The notes: generated by a model not told the origin, from the sequence alone. A stretch of 64,000 nt of DNA from Lucifuga dentata (GCA_014773175.1 VXCM01002604.1:1-64000), one strand, 5' to 3'; positions 11,988 to 24,666 are shown, numbered from the stretch's first letter. Translations and numbers: made by a program.

Positions 11988-12907
11988 ACACACTCCTATG
12001 ATAGACATGCCCGCAGATCAGAGAAATAGCAGGAGCCAATTTTTTTTTTTTTTTTTTTTTGTTTTAAAGGATGCAGAGATTGATCAGGGTCCAAGAGACT
12101 AGGTTCACTCACAATATAATAAAATATTTCATAAATACACAACACCAGAAGCTGAGTTACCACACTGGAGAAAGAGCATTTTTTGATTTTTTTTAATAGA
12201 AGAGGCAGCAAATAATGGAACTCTAAAATCCTCTTTATTAGTTGCTGTGTTTTATTTTTACCCATTTTGGCCAAACAGAAAGGATCTGTGTAATAAAAAT
12301 CACTTTATTTATAGCTTTTGTTTTCAATTAATGCAAAACACCAAAACAGCATTATTCAATCAATGCAGTTGGGGATTCATTTTCATTTCCCGTTTGCATG
12401 CCCTGGGATATAAATCAAAAAATGAGATTTATTATTATGGCAACAATACCCAAGGGGGCGTTCGTTACTATGAAATATGAGACGAAAGCTATTTCTAACT
12501 ACCTCGCTGGCTTCCAATAGTTAGCTTTCCATCTGATCCATAAAGCACGAGCACAAAAGCGTGGTTTAAAGGGCCGTCTGAGGGAAAGGATGAATGCTGG
12601 CTGCATATGCTGAGGGTGTAAAATAATAATCAGTGGTGTCAGCTGCTAATGCGTCTAAATATCTACAGGGTGATTCATGTTAATAATGCACATGAGAGGA
12701 GGGGAAGTGGTCAAAGTTCTCTTCTTAGTAAGTTCTCTTCTTCCTCTAGGAAGATCGCAGGTTCGCCGCCGTAACAAATAAACTTTATAAAGATTCGTAA
12801 CAGCAAGAGAGCCTGCTTTCAAAGGCTGAATCTGCTTGAAAATGCATTTCTAAGCTAAACTGGTATTTAAAACATTCATGGTATATGTCCGCTCAACACT
12901 GTTGCAC
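11692..12907. other. no gene; (CA)n and poly-T
   Basis: Contains (CA)n at 11956-11994 and poly-T at 12040-12060. The 11740-11900 and 12360-12700 parts are repeat-free and mixed in composition, and could be single-copy host sequence. No exon was recognised. Confidence 0.5.
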
Positions 12908-13532
12908 TTAAAGGACCAAACCACCCATTTTGCATGTTGGAGCCTAATATATTCAATTTTCATCCACATGACATTACTGACGATCATTTCCCAAAGCATA
13001 TTGGAACGGTGAATTTTAAAATGTTTTTCCTACCTTCCAGACTGCCACTGGTTTCAGTTCATTCTAGTATGGTATTAAAATCAACTTGTTGATATTTGAA
13101 ACGTTCTTGGGATAGGTAATCCATCATTGTCAACAAGAAGGGTATTCTGTTTTTTGTTTTTTTTTTTGTTTTTTGTTTTGTTTTTTGTTTTTTTAGAAGT
13201 TTTATAATTTTAGTGTTTAAGCACAATAAAAAGAAAGCATGGAGTGAATGTATGTCTCCACCGGGGAATATAGTCCCAAAAGAAGACCTGCGTTTATGGA
13301 AAAATTTAAAGGACCGTGACTTCATAAGGCTGTGTAACTATTAGCAGGAGAAACATGGATTTTTAAGGTGGGTGTATCACTTGAATATTTGATTTTGAAA
13401 GATTAAGAGATTTTGCAAAATATCAGGAAAGCTGAAATACGGTTTTATCCTTTGGGGAATGATTGTCGTAACATGTATGAAAATTGAATATATTAGATTC
13501 AAACTTGCAAAATGGCCAGTATGGTCCTTTAA
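12908..13532 (+). mobile_element. TTAA-A MITE, full length
   Basis: Starts TTAAAGGACCAAACCACCCA and ends GGCCAGTATGGTCCTTTAA. The interior is complete, including CCTACCTTCCAGACTGCC, GGGATAGGTAATCCATCAT, GGGGAATATAGTCCCAAAAG and GATTTTGAAAGATTAAGAG. A T/G-rich tract fills 13149-13193. A detached terminus, TTAAAGGACCACCCAG, lies just downstream at 13544. Confidence 0.9.
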
Positions 13533-13543
13533 CAGTAGAACAG

Positions 13544-13561
13544 TTAAAGGACCACCCAGTC
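13544..13561 (+). mobile_element. orphan TTAA-family terminus
   Basis: The 18 bases TTAAAGGACCACCCAGTC resemble only the first bases of the family. They may be a deletion remnant or a chance match next to a complete copy. Confidence 0.4.
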
Positions 13562-14912
13562 AACACATATACATGATAACGCTTCTATTTATGATTGTCA
13601 TTGCTGTTTTTGCATCATAACCCTTTTTATTCTTTTATTTCCTTTTTTCTCCTCTCTGTCCTTTCTTTCTCTCCTTCTTCTCCTCTCTTACTAGTGTAAC
13701 ATTCCATCTTATTATAATTGGCCCCATCGTAATGTGTGTCATTGGCATTTATCTTATGCAATTATTGATCATCACCTTGTAATTACTGTCTGTTCACTCG
13801 TGGTGTTTATGAAAACAAAAAGAAAAAAAAATGTGGCCATTTTTAACTCAAATGATTCCACTAGCATTTCTTCATATTTACTGTGAGGCTACAAAGAGTT
13901 TTTGCATCTGAAAATGACATAAAAGTAGCAGACTGACTGCAGACTTCTCTTTAATAATTCCAGGAAGTCTTACTGACATTTTTGTGGATCTGACAGCAGC
14001 GATATTTAATTATTATTTCCCGCCTTGAAGCCTTTTGTGATTGTCATTCCAAAACATTATCATCAGCCAATATTTCTGAGTAACAGAGATGCTTTTACGC
14101 TTCGCCGCCTTCAATATGTATCGTATATCTTGGCATTTACAGTGTCTGAGAATGAGATACGAATGAATTAATTTAAGTGTGCAATGTTGCGTTTTTTTTT
14201 TTCCTCCAACTGAGACGCAGACTGAAATGAAATGATTGATTTTTAAGCATGTAGACATGTAGTGAACAGCATACAAATACAACTATCAGACAGCTTGAAG
14301 CTCCAAACAGTTTAACTGAAGGCTGAGGGCATATTTGGCATTTTGAATTAAATTAATTCGAGAACCCTTAAATTCAGATCAAAGTGGAAGTTTTGGGGAT
14401 ATTATAATATATAAGATGATCTCACTTTCCTTTTTTTCCTACTTTGTCATGTTTACTTTGACACTTCTGAGCTTTGAGTTCTTGCTTTGATGTGGCATTT
14501 CTTCACACTAAACCCGATTGTCACTACAATTCCTGAGATAATAAGCTCCGTTTGTACTCGACGTAAAGCCTCAAGATCAGAATCTGAAGGTTTTGTCCAT
14601 GTAAGAAAGAAAAAAGAAAAACATCTGGCAGGGGAGCCAAGCTTACGCACATTATGACTAATACTTTAAAAGCCACATAAAGTGGCTTTTAAAGTATTCA
14701 TGCAGCCAGAGCTACGCATAAACCGCAAACCCTGTTTATAACCAAGCAAACAACTATGATGGAGAATAACACGCCATGAGAACACACATATCTAGAGTGT
14801 GTGGGTGCAGAATGACTAGAATGCTGTTTTCATGCTACCAAAGAAGCCCATTCTAATGAGATCTGTTACGATGCTCTGAGTTTAGTTAATGAAATGAATG
14901 AAGAGGTATGAA
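13562..14912. other. no gene; one strong hairpin
   Basis: AT-rich and without recognised genes. The only structure of note is the perfect hairpin at 14660-14698. Confidence 0.5.
14660..14698. repeat. perfect 17-bp inverted repeat
   Basis: Arms AATACTTTAAAAGCCAC (14660-14676) and GTGGCTTTTAAAGTATT (14682-14698), with a 5-base loop. It is not followed by features of a known RNA gene. Confidence 0.8.
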
Positions 14913-16136
14913 TTAAAGGAACACAGAGGTGATCGTGCATGTTTGAGCCCCCCCNAAAAACAAAAAAACAAAAAACAAAAAACAAATAAAAAACAAACAA
15001 ACAAAAAAAAAACAATCCACATGCATTTTTACATTACTGACAACCATTTCCCAAAATATACTATGTTAGCGGTAAATTTGTTTTGTTTTGTTTTTTCCTC
15101 CACCTTCCAGACTTGAGTTCATTCCAGTACGCAATAAAAAAAAAAAAAAAAAAAAAAAAATCCATCACAGCAACAACACGTCTATTAGTTTGTTTTTTTT
15201 TGTTTTGTTTTGTTTTTTTTTTTTGTCAAAGTAACTTTATTTAACCAGTCCAACATGGAGCTGCACGGAAGAAAATGTACAGTATTTCTCCACCAGGAAA
15301 TATAGTCCCCAGAGAAGACAACTTTACAGAGAAATTAAAATGACTGGTGTCTACAATCAAAAAAAGGCAAACATTGAATTGTAAAGGACCATACCACCAA
15401 CTTTGCATGTTTGAGCCTAATATATTAAATTTTTATACACGTAACATTACTGACAATAATTTCCCCAAAGCATACTACTGGAAACAGTGAATTAAAAAAA
15501 AAAAAAGAAAAAAAATCCCTTCTCTCACCATTGGTTTCAGTTATTTTGGTTAAATTATTAAAACCAACTTGTTGATACTTGAAACGTTCTTGGGATAGGT
15601 AATCCATCATCATGAACAAGACGTGTATTCAGGTTTTTTCCAGGACTGAATGTATGTCTCCACCGAGGAATATAGTTCCAAAAGAAGACTTGCATTTATT
15701 GAAACATTTAAATGACCAACATGGTCATTTATAATAATTATGTATTTAAATTATTATTTAATAATTACTGAAAATAATTATCATAATTTTGCATAATTAT
15801 TAGCAGGCGAAACATCAATTTTAAGGTGGGTGTATCACTTGAATATTTGAGTTAGAAAGATTAAGAGATTTTGCAAAATATCAGGAAAGCTGAAATATGG
15901 TTTTATCCTTTAGGAAATGATTGTCAGTAACCTTATGTGTATGAAAATTGAATATATTAGGCTCAAACATGCAAAATGAGTAGTATAGTCCTTTAAGGTG
16001 GATGTAACCTGAACATTTTATTTTGAAAGATTAGGGATTATAAAAAAAATAACAGGAAAACTAAAATGTGGTTTTATGTTTTGGAAATTGGTTGCCAGGG
16101 CTCAAATATGCATGATCGCCGGTATGCTGCTTTTAA
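14913..16136 (+). mobile_element. TTAA-B MITE with nested TTAA-A
   Basis: The left part runs 14913-15380: TTAAAGGAACACAGAGGTGA, then TTTATTTAACCAGTCCAACA, GGAAATATAGTCCCCAGAG and GCAAACATTGAATT. The right part runs from about 15997 (GGTGGATGTAACCTGAACAT) to a diverged end at 16136 (CGCCGGTATGCTGCTTTTAA). Together they make one B copy, split at the internal TTAA that other B copies show as GAATTTTAAGGTGGATG. It also holds poly-A/poly-T expansions and an N at 14955. Confidence 0.88.
15381..15996 (+). mobile_element. TTAA-A MITE nested inside TTAA-B
   Basis: Starts GTAAAGGACCATACCACC (first T of TTAA mutated) and ends AGTATAGTCCTTTAA. The B element resumes with GGTGGATGTA at once. The insertion point is the TTAA inside B, which shows that TTAA is the target site and that A moved after this B copy was in place. 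Confidence 0.9.
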
Positions 16137-17113
16137 TGCCTTGCTCTTTGGCACTTCTACATATGGTTGTTGACAGCGTCATGGGATCTCTCTCTCTATA
16201 ACAGATAAGCTGCTCTGCCACAAACCTACAGCAGCCAATTAAAGGCTGAGCATCAATATGTGAAGCATAAACATGTTTGCGTGTGACCATGCAGGAATTA
16301 AAGAAATAAAGTGGTTTTCATGGTTTTCATCCTTTGAACCATTAAAAATAGGGCGAATATGAAGCGATGAGCCTGAATACACGGCATCCGCACATAGCCA
16401 GGCTCTTCAACCTACAACCTAAATTAAATAAGAGCTTCGCTAACAGACAGGGCAGATAAATTGGGAGTGAAAGGCAGACAAAGCAAAATAGTTGATTAAG
16501 TGAGTAAGGAGGATGGGAGAGACACGGGGAAAGAGAGAGAGAGGGAGTCCACTAATGTAACCAATGCCCGCTCGCCCCCACATCGCTTTCTGTGTTTTGT
16601 CCACTAAAGCAAAAGTAAATCACTGTTTAGTCAAGCAGGAAAACACGGAGTGCCTCAGAGATCCGAGTATTAGCCTAAAGCAGGTAACACCTTGTTCATA
16701 TTCGAGATTTGAGAGAACATCATCTTAGAGGTTTTCAGCATCGTTTTGATGAGAATCCTTTTAAAGTAGACATTGATATTTGGATCCCAACTGTCCACTG
16801 CTGCACTGCTCCGATTCGTAGTTGGCAAAAATAATAGGCATCATCCTAGAGGCGGTCAGCTCAAGGTTACTGAGGGACTGTACTTACCCAGACGTATCAC
16901 TATAATGAGCCGTTGCCAAAATATAGAGTCCCTAAAGTGCCTCCAGTACTAATGAAAACCACACAATTTAGAAGAGCCAAAATTCATTGCAAAAATGAAA
17001 GTCAATATGTCATAATAATAAAGGTCAAAGAAAGTTCTGAAGCGGAAATGGCAGCAGCAACAACATGGATTGTAAAGTGCCAGTAAGGATCCTCCTGGTT
17101 GATGATTTCAGAT
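16137..17113. other. no feature seen
   Basis: No gene, long tandem repeat or recognised transposon. This may be single-copy sequence. Confidence 0.5.
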
Positions 17114-17835
17114 TTAAAGGAACATACCATCCATTTTGCATGTTTGAGCCTAATATATTCAATTTTCATACACGTAACATTATTGACAATCATTTCCCAA
17201 AGCATACTACTGGAACAGTAAAATAAAAATGTTTTTCCTATCTTCCAGACTGCCATTGATTTCAGTTCATTCTGGTACGCTATTAAAATCAACTTGTTGA
17301 TACTTGAANCCAGACTGCCATTGATTTCAGTTCATTCTGGTACGCTATTAAAATCAACTTGTTGATACTTGAAATACTCTTAGGAAAGGTAATCCATCAT
17401 CACCAACAAGATGTGTATTCAGGGTTTTTGTTTAGAAGTTACATAATTTTAGCGTTTAAGTGCAATAAAAAGCTCAGAGTGAATGTATGTCTCCACCAGG
17501 GAATATAGTCCCAAAGGAAGACCTGCGTTTTTCAGAAAATTTGAATGGCCGTGACTTCATAAGGCTGTGCAACTACACAGTAAATTTTGCTGTGTTGAAT
17601 TAACACTATAACAGTTAATTTAACACTAGGCCTGAGTCTATTTGGTCCCATTCAACTCTTTTAAATGTTCATATCGCTTGAACATTTGATTTTGAAAGAT
17701 TAAGAGATTTTGCAAAGTATCAGGAAAGCTGAAATATGGTTTTATCCTTTGCGAAATGATTGTCAGTAAAGTAACATGTATGAAAATTGAATATATTAGG
17801 CTTAAACATGCCTGATCGCCAGTATGGTCCTTTAA
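17114..17835 (+). mobile_element. TTAA MITE, A left end and B-like right end
   Basis: The left end is A-like (TTAAAGGAACATACCATCCA). The right end reads GCCTGATCGCCAGTATGG before TCCTTTAA, the B terminal type. A foreign stretch of about 85 bp (near 17575-17660, beginning CACAGTAAATTTTGCTGTG) replaces part of the interior. Bases 17245-17308 and 17310-17373 are an exact duplication around an N, so the true length is about 65 bp less. Recombination or gene conversion between subfamilies would explain the mixed ends. Confidence 0.82.
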
Positions 17836-19662
17836 CAGGCAAGTTTGAGCTGACATGAGGTTTTGGGACATTATGCAGCCTTTGGGGATGAGGATGCCGT
17901 TAAAAATTCAGACCGTTTGTCAGATATGAAAGAAGGAAACAGACTGTCCTGAAAAAAAGGATCCTGTCTGCTGTGCCAGGTCCCCACACCTGACTACTGC
18001 ACAATGCAATATATGCTATAGTGCAATATGCTCAAAAATGTCACATGTAGAACATAATGCTTGTCAAAACAGAGCATTTATCTAATCCAGCCAAATATTT
18101 GGTGTCCTATTCCCATTTAACACATTAAGCCTGAGCTAACTCACGAAATTTGGCATTTTGTAAACTGCAAAAAACAGAAATGTTATGAGTTAATTGCATG
18201 TCACACTGTTTGAGATGTACTGTAGGTGTAAAAAAAAAAAAAAAAAAAAAAATCTTAGTCATAATCTCTGTGATATCAAGTTTGATAGATGTCAGATTGT
18301 GTGATGATGAAAAGCAGCACAAACAGGAAATAAAACATACAGGCTGTGTGTCATTTTCTCATTTACAGATATGCTTTGTATCAGTAGTGAAATTGTGAGA
18401 TTTGGGGATTTCCTATCCAGATCTGAATAATGGCATTCAATTATATGACAGATATATTTACACTTTACATTAAAAATTGTTCTCTTTATTGTTCTCTTCT
18501 GTGTATGAGTGTGTGTATGTGTGTGTCTGTGTGACACAGACATGCATGGCACAGCAGATGAGGCTTTATGAATAAGCTCAGAACCACTTGAATGTGTGTG
18601 AGATCAGGTCAAAACTCACCATTTAAAAACTGACTGATCAGCTGAGCGAGTTTATTGATCAAATCTATTGATCACTAACACATGTGAGGCAAATATAGTT
18701 TTAAACGTCGCCCAGATTTCATACCGCTGAAATTTATGACCAGAATGAAACACATCTTTGTTTTTGTGAGTGTTTTTTTTTTTTGTTTTGTTTTTTTTAT
18801 GAATTGCTTCCCTGACATGTAAATAACGAAATACTGCAGTAATGCCTCTTTCAAGGCAAACACTAAAAGATGCCACTAACAGGCATTTATGAATGAAGGA
18901 ACATGATTGTGTGATGACATTTGACCTTATCAACATGGCAAATGATGCTCTACCATTTATGAATCTGTCCCACAGTTTGTCAGAGCCTTAACTGGACAAT
19001 AATGCTGAACAAAAAGTTAAAGTTATGTCCCCATGTAAGATGATTCCTACTTTCGGATTGTAACTAATTCATTTTAGTATTTCATTTAAGAAAAGGAAAG
19101 AAAGAAAAAAATACTATATGAGAAGTAGAGGAACGTAGAAGTAAACTTTCTGCATGAAGTAATACATGTAGGAAAAAAAATGAAAAGAAATTTCAGTTGA
19201 GGAATTAAGGAAGATTCAGAAACAAGCTACAAGAGGTTAAAAAAAGGGATATGTTCCAGTTGGCCAAAATTCAGCTCAGCAAGGTGTCGAGCTCGGCAAA
19301 ATCTCAGCACGGAGCAGCCAGCAGAGTTTCTGCCAGCACATAATGGATTCAATCACAAAGTGCAGAAAGAGGAAAAGCTTTTATATTCATTCTTCTGATG
19401 TTCGTGCTTTCCACTTTTCCATATGCCAGCAAAAGATAAAACATCTCCAACCCAAATGTCCCAAACCACCATAGTCTCATCCACCTCCTTGATTCTCAGT
19501 CCTCTGCGCTTCCTGTCTGTCACAACTGAGACATATGTTTACAAATCTTCATTGCATTATTCTGTTATTTTTCATACTTAAAAATGTTCATGTTTAAATT
19601 TAATCCTGGTCATAATATAGCGACAATGTCAATTTTCAAATTAGTTTTATTTGGCTCCTGGA
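17836..19662. other. no gene; old shared repeat and simple tracts
   Basis: Includes poly-A at 18230-18252, a GT-rich run near 18506-18535 and the partner (18607-18800) of the diverged repeat at 3395-3550. No exon recognised. Confidence 0.5.
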
Positions 19663-20315
19663 TTAAAGGACCATACCACCCATTTTGCATGTTTAAGCCT
19701 AATATATTCAACTTTCATACACATAACATTACTGACAATCATTTCCCAAAACATAAAACCATATTCCAGCTTTCCTGATGTTTTGAAAAATCTCTTAATC
19801 TTTCAAAATGAAATATTCAAGCAATACACCTGCCTTTAAAATCCATGTTTCTCCTACTCATAGTTATGCAGCCTTATGAAGTCATGGTCCTTTAAATTTT
19901 TCAATAAACCCAGGTCTTCTTTTGGGACTATATTCCCTGGTGGAGGCATACATTCACTCCACACTTTTTATTACACTNTTCTTTTGGGACTATATTCCCT
20001 GGTGGAGGCATACATTCACTCCACACTTTTTATTACACTTAAACAATAAAATTATGAAACTTTGAATAAATTTGAATATATGTCTTGTTGGCAATGATGG
20101 ATTACCTATCCCAAGAATGTTTCAAGTATCAACAAGTTGATTTTAATAGCAGATCAGAATGAACTGAAACCAATGGAGGTCTGGAAGGCAGGAAAAATAT
20201 TCTTAATTCACCGTTCAAGTAGTATGCTTTGGGAAATGATTGTCAGTAACGTTACATGTATGAAAATTGAATATATTAGGCTCAAACATGGAAAATGGGT
20301 GGTATGGTCCTTTAA
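19663..20315 (-). mobile_element. TTAA-A MITE, full length, reverse
   Basis: Starts TTAAAGGACCATACCACCCA and ends TGGGTGGTATGGTCCTTTAA. The terminal repeats match over about 93 bp with few differences, so this is one of the cleanest copies. Bases 19917-19977 and 19979-20039 are an exact 61-bp duplication around an N, an assembly artefact that inflates the length. Confidence 0.92.
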
Positions 20316-21014
20316 CAATTGATTCTTAGTGTTTTATTTCAGGAATTTCCCACATAACATTTAAAATCACATTTCAGATCCTTATTTTTTTTTGGCAGAT
20401 TTCAGGTTTAGCTCAGCTTCAGTGTAGAAAGAGATTCCATTAAGATTCCAATTCATACATTAATATTAATATTAATATAATCTTAATACCGGAAACCTAC
20501 AACTTTAACCTCAATAAGGTGAATTGAAGCACATAACATATCAAATGGATATCAAATAATTCTCACCAGCAATTAATCTCTTATGGAATAATTGGCTAAC
20601 ATACTTTTGCAAAGCTTACCTTTTGAATTTATTTGAATTTTTGTTAACTTTACTCACATAAAACAGGCTTTCTTGGACAAATTCTGGACTAGGACAAATC
20701 AAAGTAACCATAGTAATATCTGTCTCATTAAACCTGGCTTCATTATGCATCTAGGGCTCAATTAATGCTGAATAATTAATCCATTTTCACCTTTGTGGAT
20801 TATTATAATTAGCACAGAAAAAAGATCACATGGCATGACAGTGGAAAAGAGGAGAGAGGAAGGATAACAAATCACAGAGTAAGAAAAGGAGGAGGTAATG
20901 GAGAGAGGAAGAGGAGGCACGATAAAGAGAGGAATGGAGGATGACACAAGCTGTCAGGAGTTTAACGTGGCTGAAGTGCCCTGGATTTAAAACACACTCC
21001 ACAAGATAAGTCTC
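20316..21014. other. no feature seen
   Basis: AT-rich, with a short (TTAATA)n run at 20457-20481 and a purine-rich stretch near 20850-20940. No gene recognised. Confidence 0.5.
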
Positions 21015-21520
21015 TTAAAGGACCATACCGGCGGTTGTGCAAGTTTGAGCCCAATATACACAATCTGTATACACATTATGTTACTGACAGTTGATTCCAG
21101 TATGCTATTAAAATCGAATTTTAGACACTTGAAACACAATTAAAACATGTAATCCATCACAGCCAGTGACATGTCTATTACTGGGTTATTTTGTTGAAGT
21201 AACTTTATTTGACTGATCCAACATGGGGCTGCATGGAAAGCAATGTATGTCTCCGCCAGGAAATATAGTCCCAGGAGAAGATGGCTTTTACAGAGAAATT
21301 AAAATGGCCATGTCTTCTACAATTGTGCAAAAGTGCTGGCACACTGAATTTTAAGATGGGTGTATGAACATTTATTTTGAAAGATTAGAGGATTTGAATA
21401 AATAACAGGAAAACTAAAATATTGTTTTATGTTTCTGAAATTAGTTGTCAGTAATGTAACATGTATGAGGGTTTTATATATTGGGATCAAACATGCACAA
21501 TCACGTTTATGGTCCTTTAA
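21015..21520 (+). mobile_element. TTAA-B MITE with internal deletion
   Basis: Starts TTAAAGGACCATACCGGCGG and ends CGTTTATGGTCCTTTAA. The segment between TTACTGACAG and TTGATTCCAGTATGC is missing relative to the 2620 copy. The rest follows B order, including GGAAATATAGTCCCAGGAG near 21260. Confidence 0.88.
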
Positions 21521-21946
21521 GTAACATCCCAGCAAGTCTCATCCTCTTCCTGGACGCAACCCCCCCCCCNACCCCCCCCCCGAATTTTAGTTTATTTCTT
21601 TTCTTCATACTTCAAATATTTACTTCCTGTTCAGCACCTCCAGCAATCTGTCCTTCAAACTGCTGACAGGCGTGAGCTGCATCCCCCTGGTGGACCATTA
21701 CAACAGCAACGAGTCCGTCCTCCAATGAAAAGGCCCGAGGCCAAACACAATCAAAACTGTAGAATGCGAGCATCCGTTTCCACTTGAGCCTTTTTTCTCA
21801 CCTGCTCAGAATCTCAACAGTCTCTCTAATGGGAAAATAATATCTCCTCTTTGATTAAAATGCCAAACCAGCTGCAATCGTTGTACAATTCCTGTTATGC
21901 AGATCCTCAAGAGAAAGAGAGAGAGATTTGACATTCTTTCTAACCA

Positions 21947-21978
21947 GTGGTTCTCAAACTGTGCAGTTTGAGAACCAC
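21947..21978. repeat. perfect 15-bp inverted repeat, 2-base loop
   Basis: GTGGTTCTCAAACTG then TG then CAGTTTGAGAACCAC, preceded by CCA. The arm resembles hAT termini of the CAGTGGTTCTCAAACT type, so it may be two abutting element ends. No 8-bp target duplication was found. Confidence 0.75.
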
Positions 21979-22834
21979 AGTTTGTGCAGTGTGCTGCTAC
22001 TTGGTAGGAGAGGGTATTCCAAATTTTATTTTGTAAAAAAAAATGCCTATTTTTTGACTTGGAAATTGATTATTTAGCTTTTTCAGCACAGCATGAATCA
22101 TGAATCTTCACATCATGAATCTTCAGCAGTCTGTCCTTCAGTCTGCTTACAGGTGGAAACTAAACCACCCCGATGGACCCGGTTACCAGTAGCAACAAGT
22201 ACATCCACCAATGAAAAGAGGCTTTACTGGCCTATGAAGATGAGACTTCCTCAGGAGCTTTTCCGCTCACCTCACCCTGGAAATCAGCTGTGAAAATAGC
22301 TGAAACTTTTAAAAATATCTCTAATATGTCTTGATGGATAAAACATGTCTCCAAACGCTTAACAGTTCGTCAATCATACTTTACAGATGAGTATAACCAA
22401 AGGAATCAAAGAACAACTTTGCCGTTGTCCACCAACTCAAGAGAGAGATTTGGTCTTTCTCTGGTGATTAAATCATCTTCTCCATAAGCGATCGATCTCT
22501 TAACCGACTGAATGCAGAGATTGATTTCGATCATTAGACTGATTACCTTTATGCTGCCTTTGCACATTCTATATCCTTTTATCAGGCGGTTTCACACTGC
22601 TGCAGTATATCAAAGATGGGAATAAACTAAGTACATTTCCTCAAGTATTGTTCATAAGTAAATTTCTGAGGTACTTTAGAGGGAAATATTAATGGATGGA
22701 TACTTTATACTCCACTAGATAAATGGAGGATATTTCCCTTAAAAGTAAAGTAAGAACTCAATGAAATCAGATCATTTAAACATGATTGTACAGTATATGT
22801 TATCTAAAGAGGTTTAAAGAAGTTCCGCAGGGGA

Positions 22835-22877
<43 letters not shown>

Positions 22878-22880
22878 TCC
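22835..22880. repeat. (CTTT)n microsatellite
   Basis: About eleven tetranucleotide units. Confidence 0.95.
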
Positions 22881-22993
22881 TTTATTGTTTATTCATTCAT
22901 TCTCTTTTATTCCTTCCTTCCTTGGAATAGGATACTTGAGCTTTGGATACTCCTACTTGTAATGAAGCATTTTTGTGATATTACTACTTCTAC

Positions 22994-23277
22994 TTAAAGG
23001 ACCATCCTGGTTATTTTGCTTATTAAATAAAGTTGCACTGACACAAAACTTAGTAGGCATATTGTTCGCTGTGATCAATTACTTATGTCGAGAAAATTTT
23101 AAGTCTCAACAAAATTGATTTTTATAGTGCACTTGAATGAAATCAATACTAGTCTGGAATATAAGAAAAATTCTAAAATTTACTGCTAAAATTGTATATT
23201 TTGGGAAATCATTGTCAGTAATGTAATGTGTATGTGGGTTATTGGTCAAACGTAAAATTGCCAGTATTGTTCTTTAA
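22994..23277 (-). mobile_element. TTAA-family MITE, internally deleted
   Basis: TTAAAGGACCATCCTGG at left and CCAGTATTGTTCTTTAA at right. Inside, the reversed B landmarks remain (TGTTCGCTGTGATCAATTA, AAGTCTCAACAAAATTGAT, TACTGCTAAAATTGTATATT), but the middle is lost. At 284 bp it is about half length. Confidence 0.82.
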
Positions 23278-24620
23278 ATATGGTATATAAGTCCTTCTGT
23301 CACCACTTACAAAGCACCAAATCCAAATTTTCCTGTTACAGTTGTATAAATGTAGAGTTAATGGACTTTAAAAATGTATTTCTTGCTCAGTCTGGCAATA
23401 GAAGCACGGTGTTTCGGGTCCATGGAGCAGAAATGTGATTTAAACAGAGAGTTAAAGGTTCGACAAGTAGTGAGACATAAAGTTAAACTTGAAAGGTCTT
23501 TATGCAAAAATGTCTTTTTGTATCCAGCCTCATACAGACATGAGAGTGTCTGAACCATTAAGTCGTGATAATAAACTCATCGCATGACTCATTTTCATAA
23601 TTAGTGCTTTTAATTTATTCCACACATACGATTTGGGGCTTTTTGCAAATAAAAATGATTGATAAATTAGTGACATTGTTAGCTGAGTGGAGATAATTAA
23701 GCAGGAAGTGGAGAAAATCCATTCACGGTCTCGCTACTGCAGCAGAAATGAAGTTCTCTCACGCCTGGCAAGGACAATGATTAATGCAACTGTAGCTTTT
23801 CATTAAGATCACACTGAATATAAATTCGGTGGGGGGTTATGAAAAATTTGGAGCATCACTAATCTTACCACGCTTTATTTCATTCTCAAACAGCAAGAGA
23901 AAGAGTGTGGGAGATTCAGCTTCAGTATTACTCTTCAGTTATAGTACTTTTAATTTAAGTTGATGATGTCGATGACCTTTGGAATAATCACCTCTCTTTG
24001 ATCATCATGTTTTATTTATTCTAATGAATTATAAACTTAGTGTAGAAAAATGTTTAGAAATCTTAGGAAATGGTTAAAATTTCCCTGCTGAAATTATTAA
24101 TTACTACTCAAGGTAAAACAAATGCAAAACATACATAGTTCAGCAATAGCTTTTAGCCATAATAGCCCAAAGTATCTCATTGTAAACATAAATCAACCAT
24201 TAGAGCTGCAAAATGTCATACAATAATCGCCATATATTAAACCCAATCAGTTATTCTGACAGGGTCATTAATTAAGGTAATTAATGCAATAAGAAGCATG
24301 TACTGCTGAGTCAACATGCAACTCTTCACACTGCTGGTTGTTTTTACAAACAGAAGAAGCAAAAAAATCCAGATTAATATGCAAATTTTAACAGCTAATT
24401 TACATAAAGGGGACCATACAGTATGTGCTGTAAATCTTAAGTTTCCATGCTAATTTTCCCTGTGTTTATGTGATCATGTACAACAGCAAGAACGATTTTG
24501 TGAAATCTTTGGAATAACCTGGATTTCTGCATCAAATGTCATCAGATCGTCATCTACAGTGAGTCACACTCACACAAACAATCTGTCTAAATTTATGATT
24601 AAAAAAAAAAAAAAAAAAAN

Positions 24621-24666
<46 letters not shown>

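Larger units (their letters stand above)
21521..22993. other. no gene; hairpin, poly-C with N, (CTTT)n
   Basis: A poly-C run with an N lies at 21561-21580, a perfect hairpin at 21947-21978 and (CTTT)n at 22835-22880. Segments near 21645-21750 and 22126-22230 are diverged relatives (both have CTGTCCTTCA, ACAG and CCAATGAAAAG), perhaps an old local duplication or a repeat family. Confidence 0.5.

Noticed and set aside
16182..16212. Possible tRNA-like or other RNA gene near the CTCTCTATAACAG region
   Set aside because: No cloverleaf, A/B boxes or terminator could be made out.
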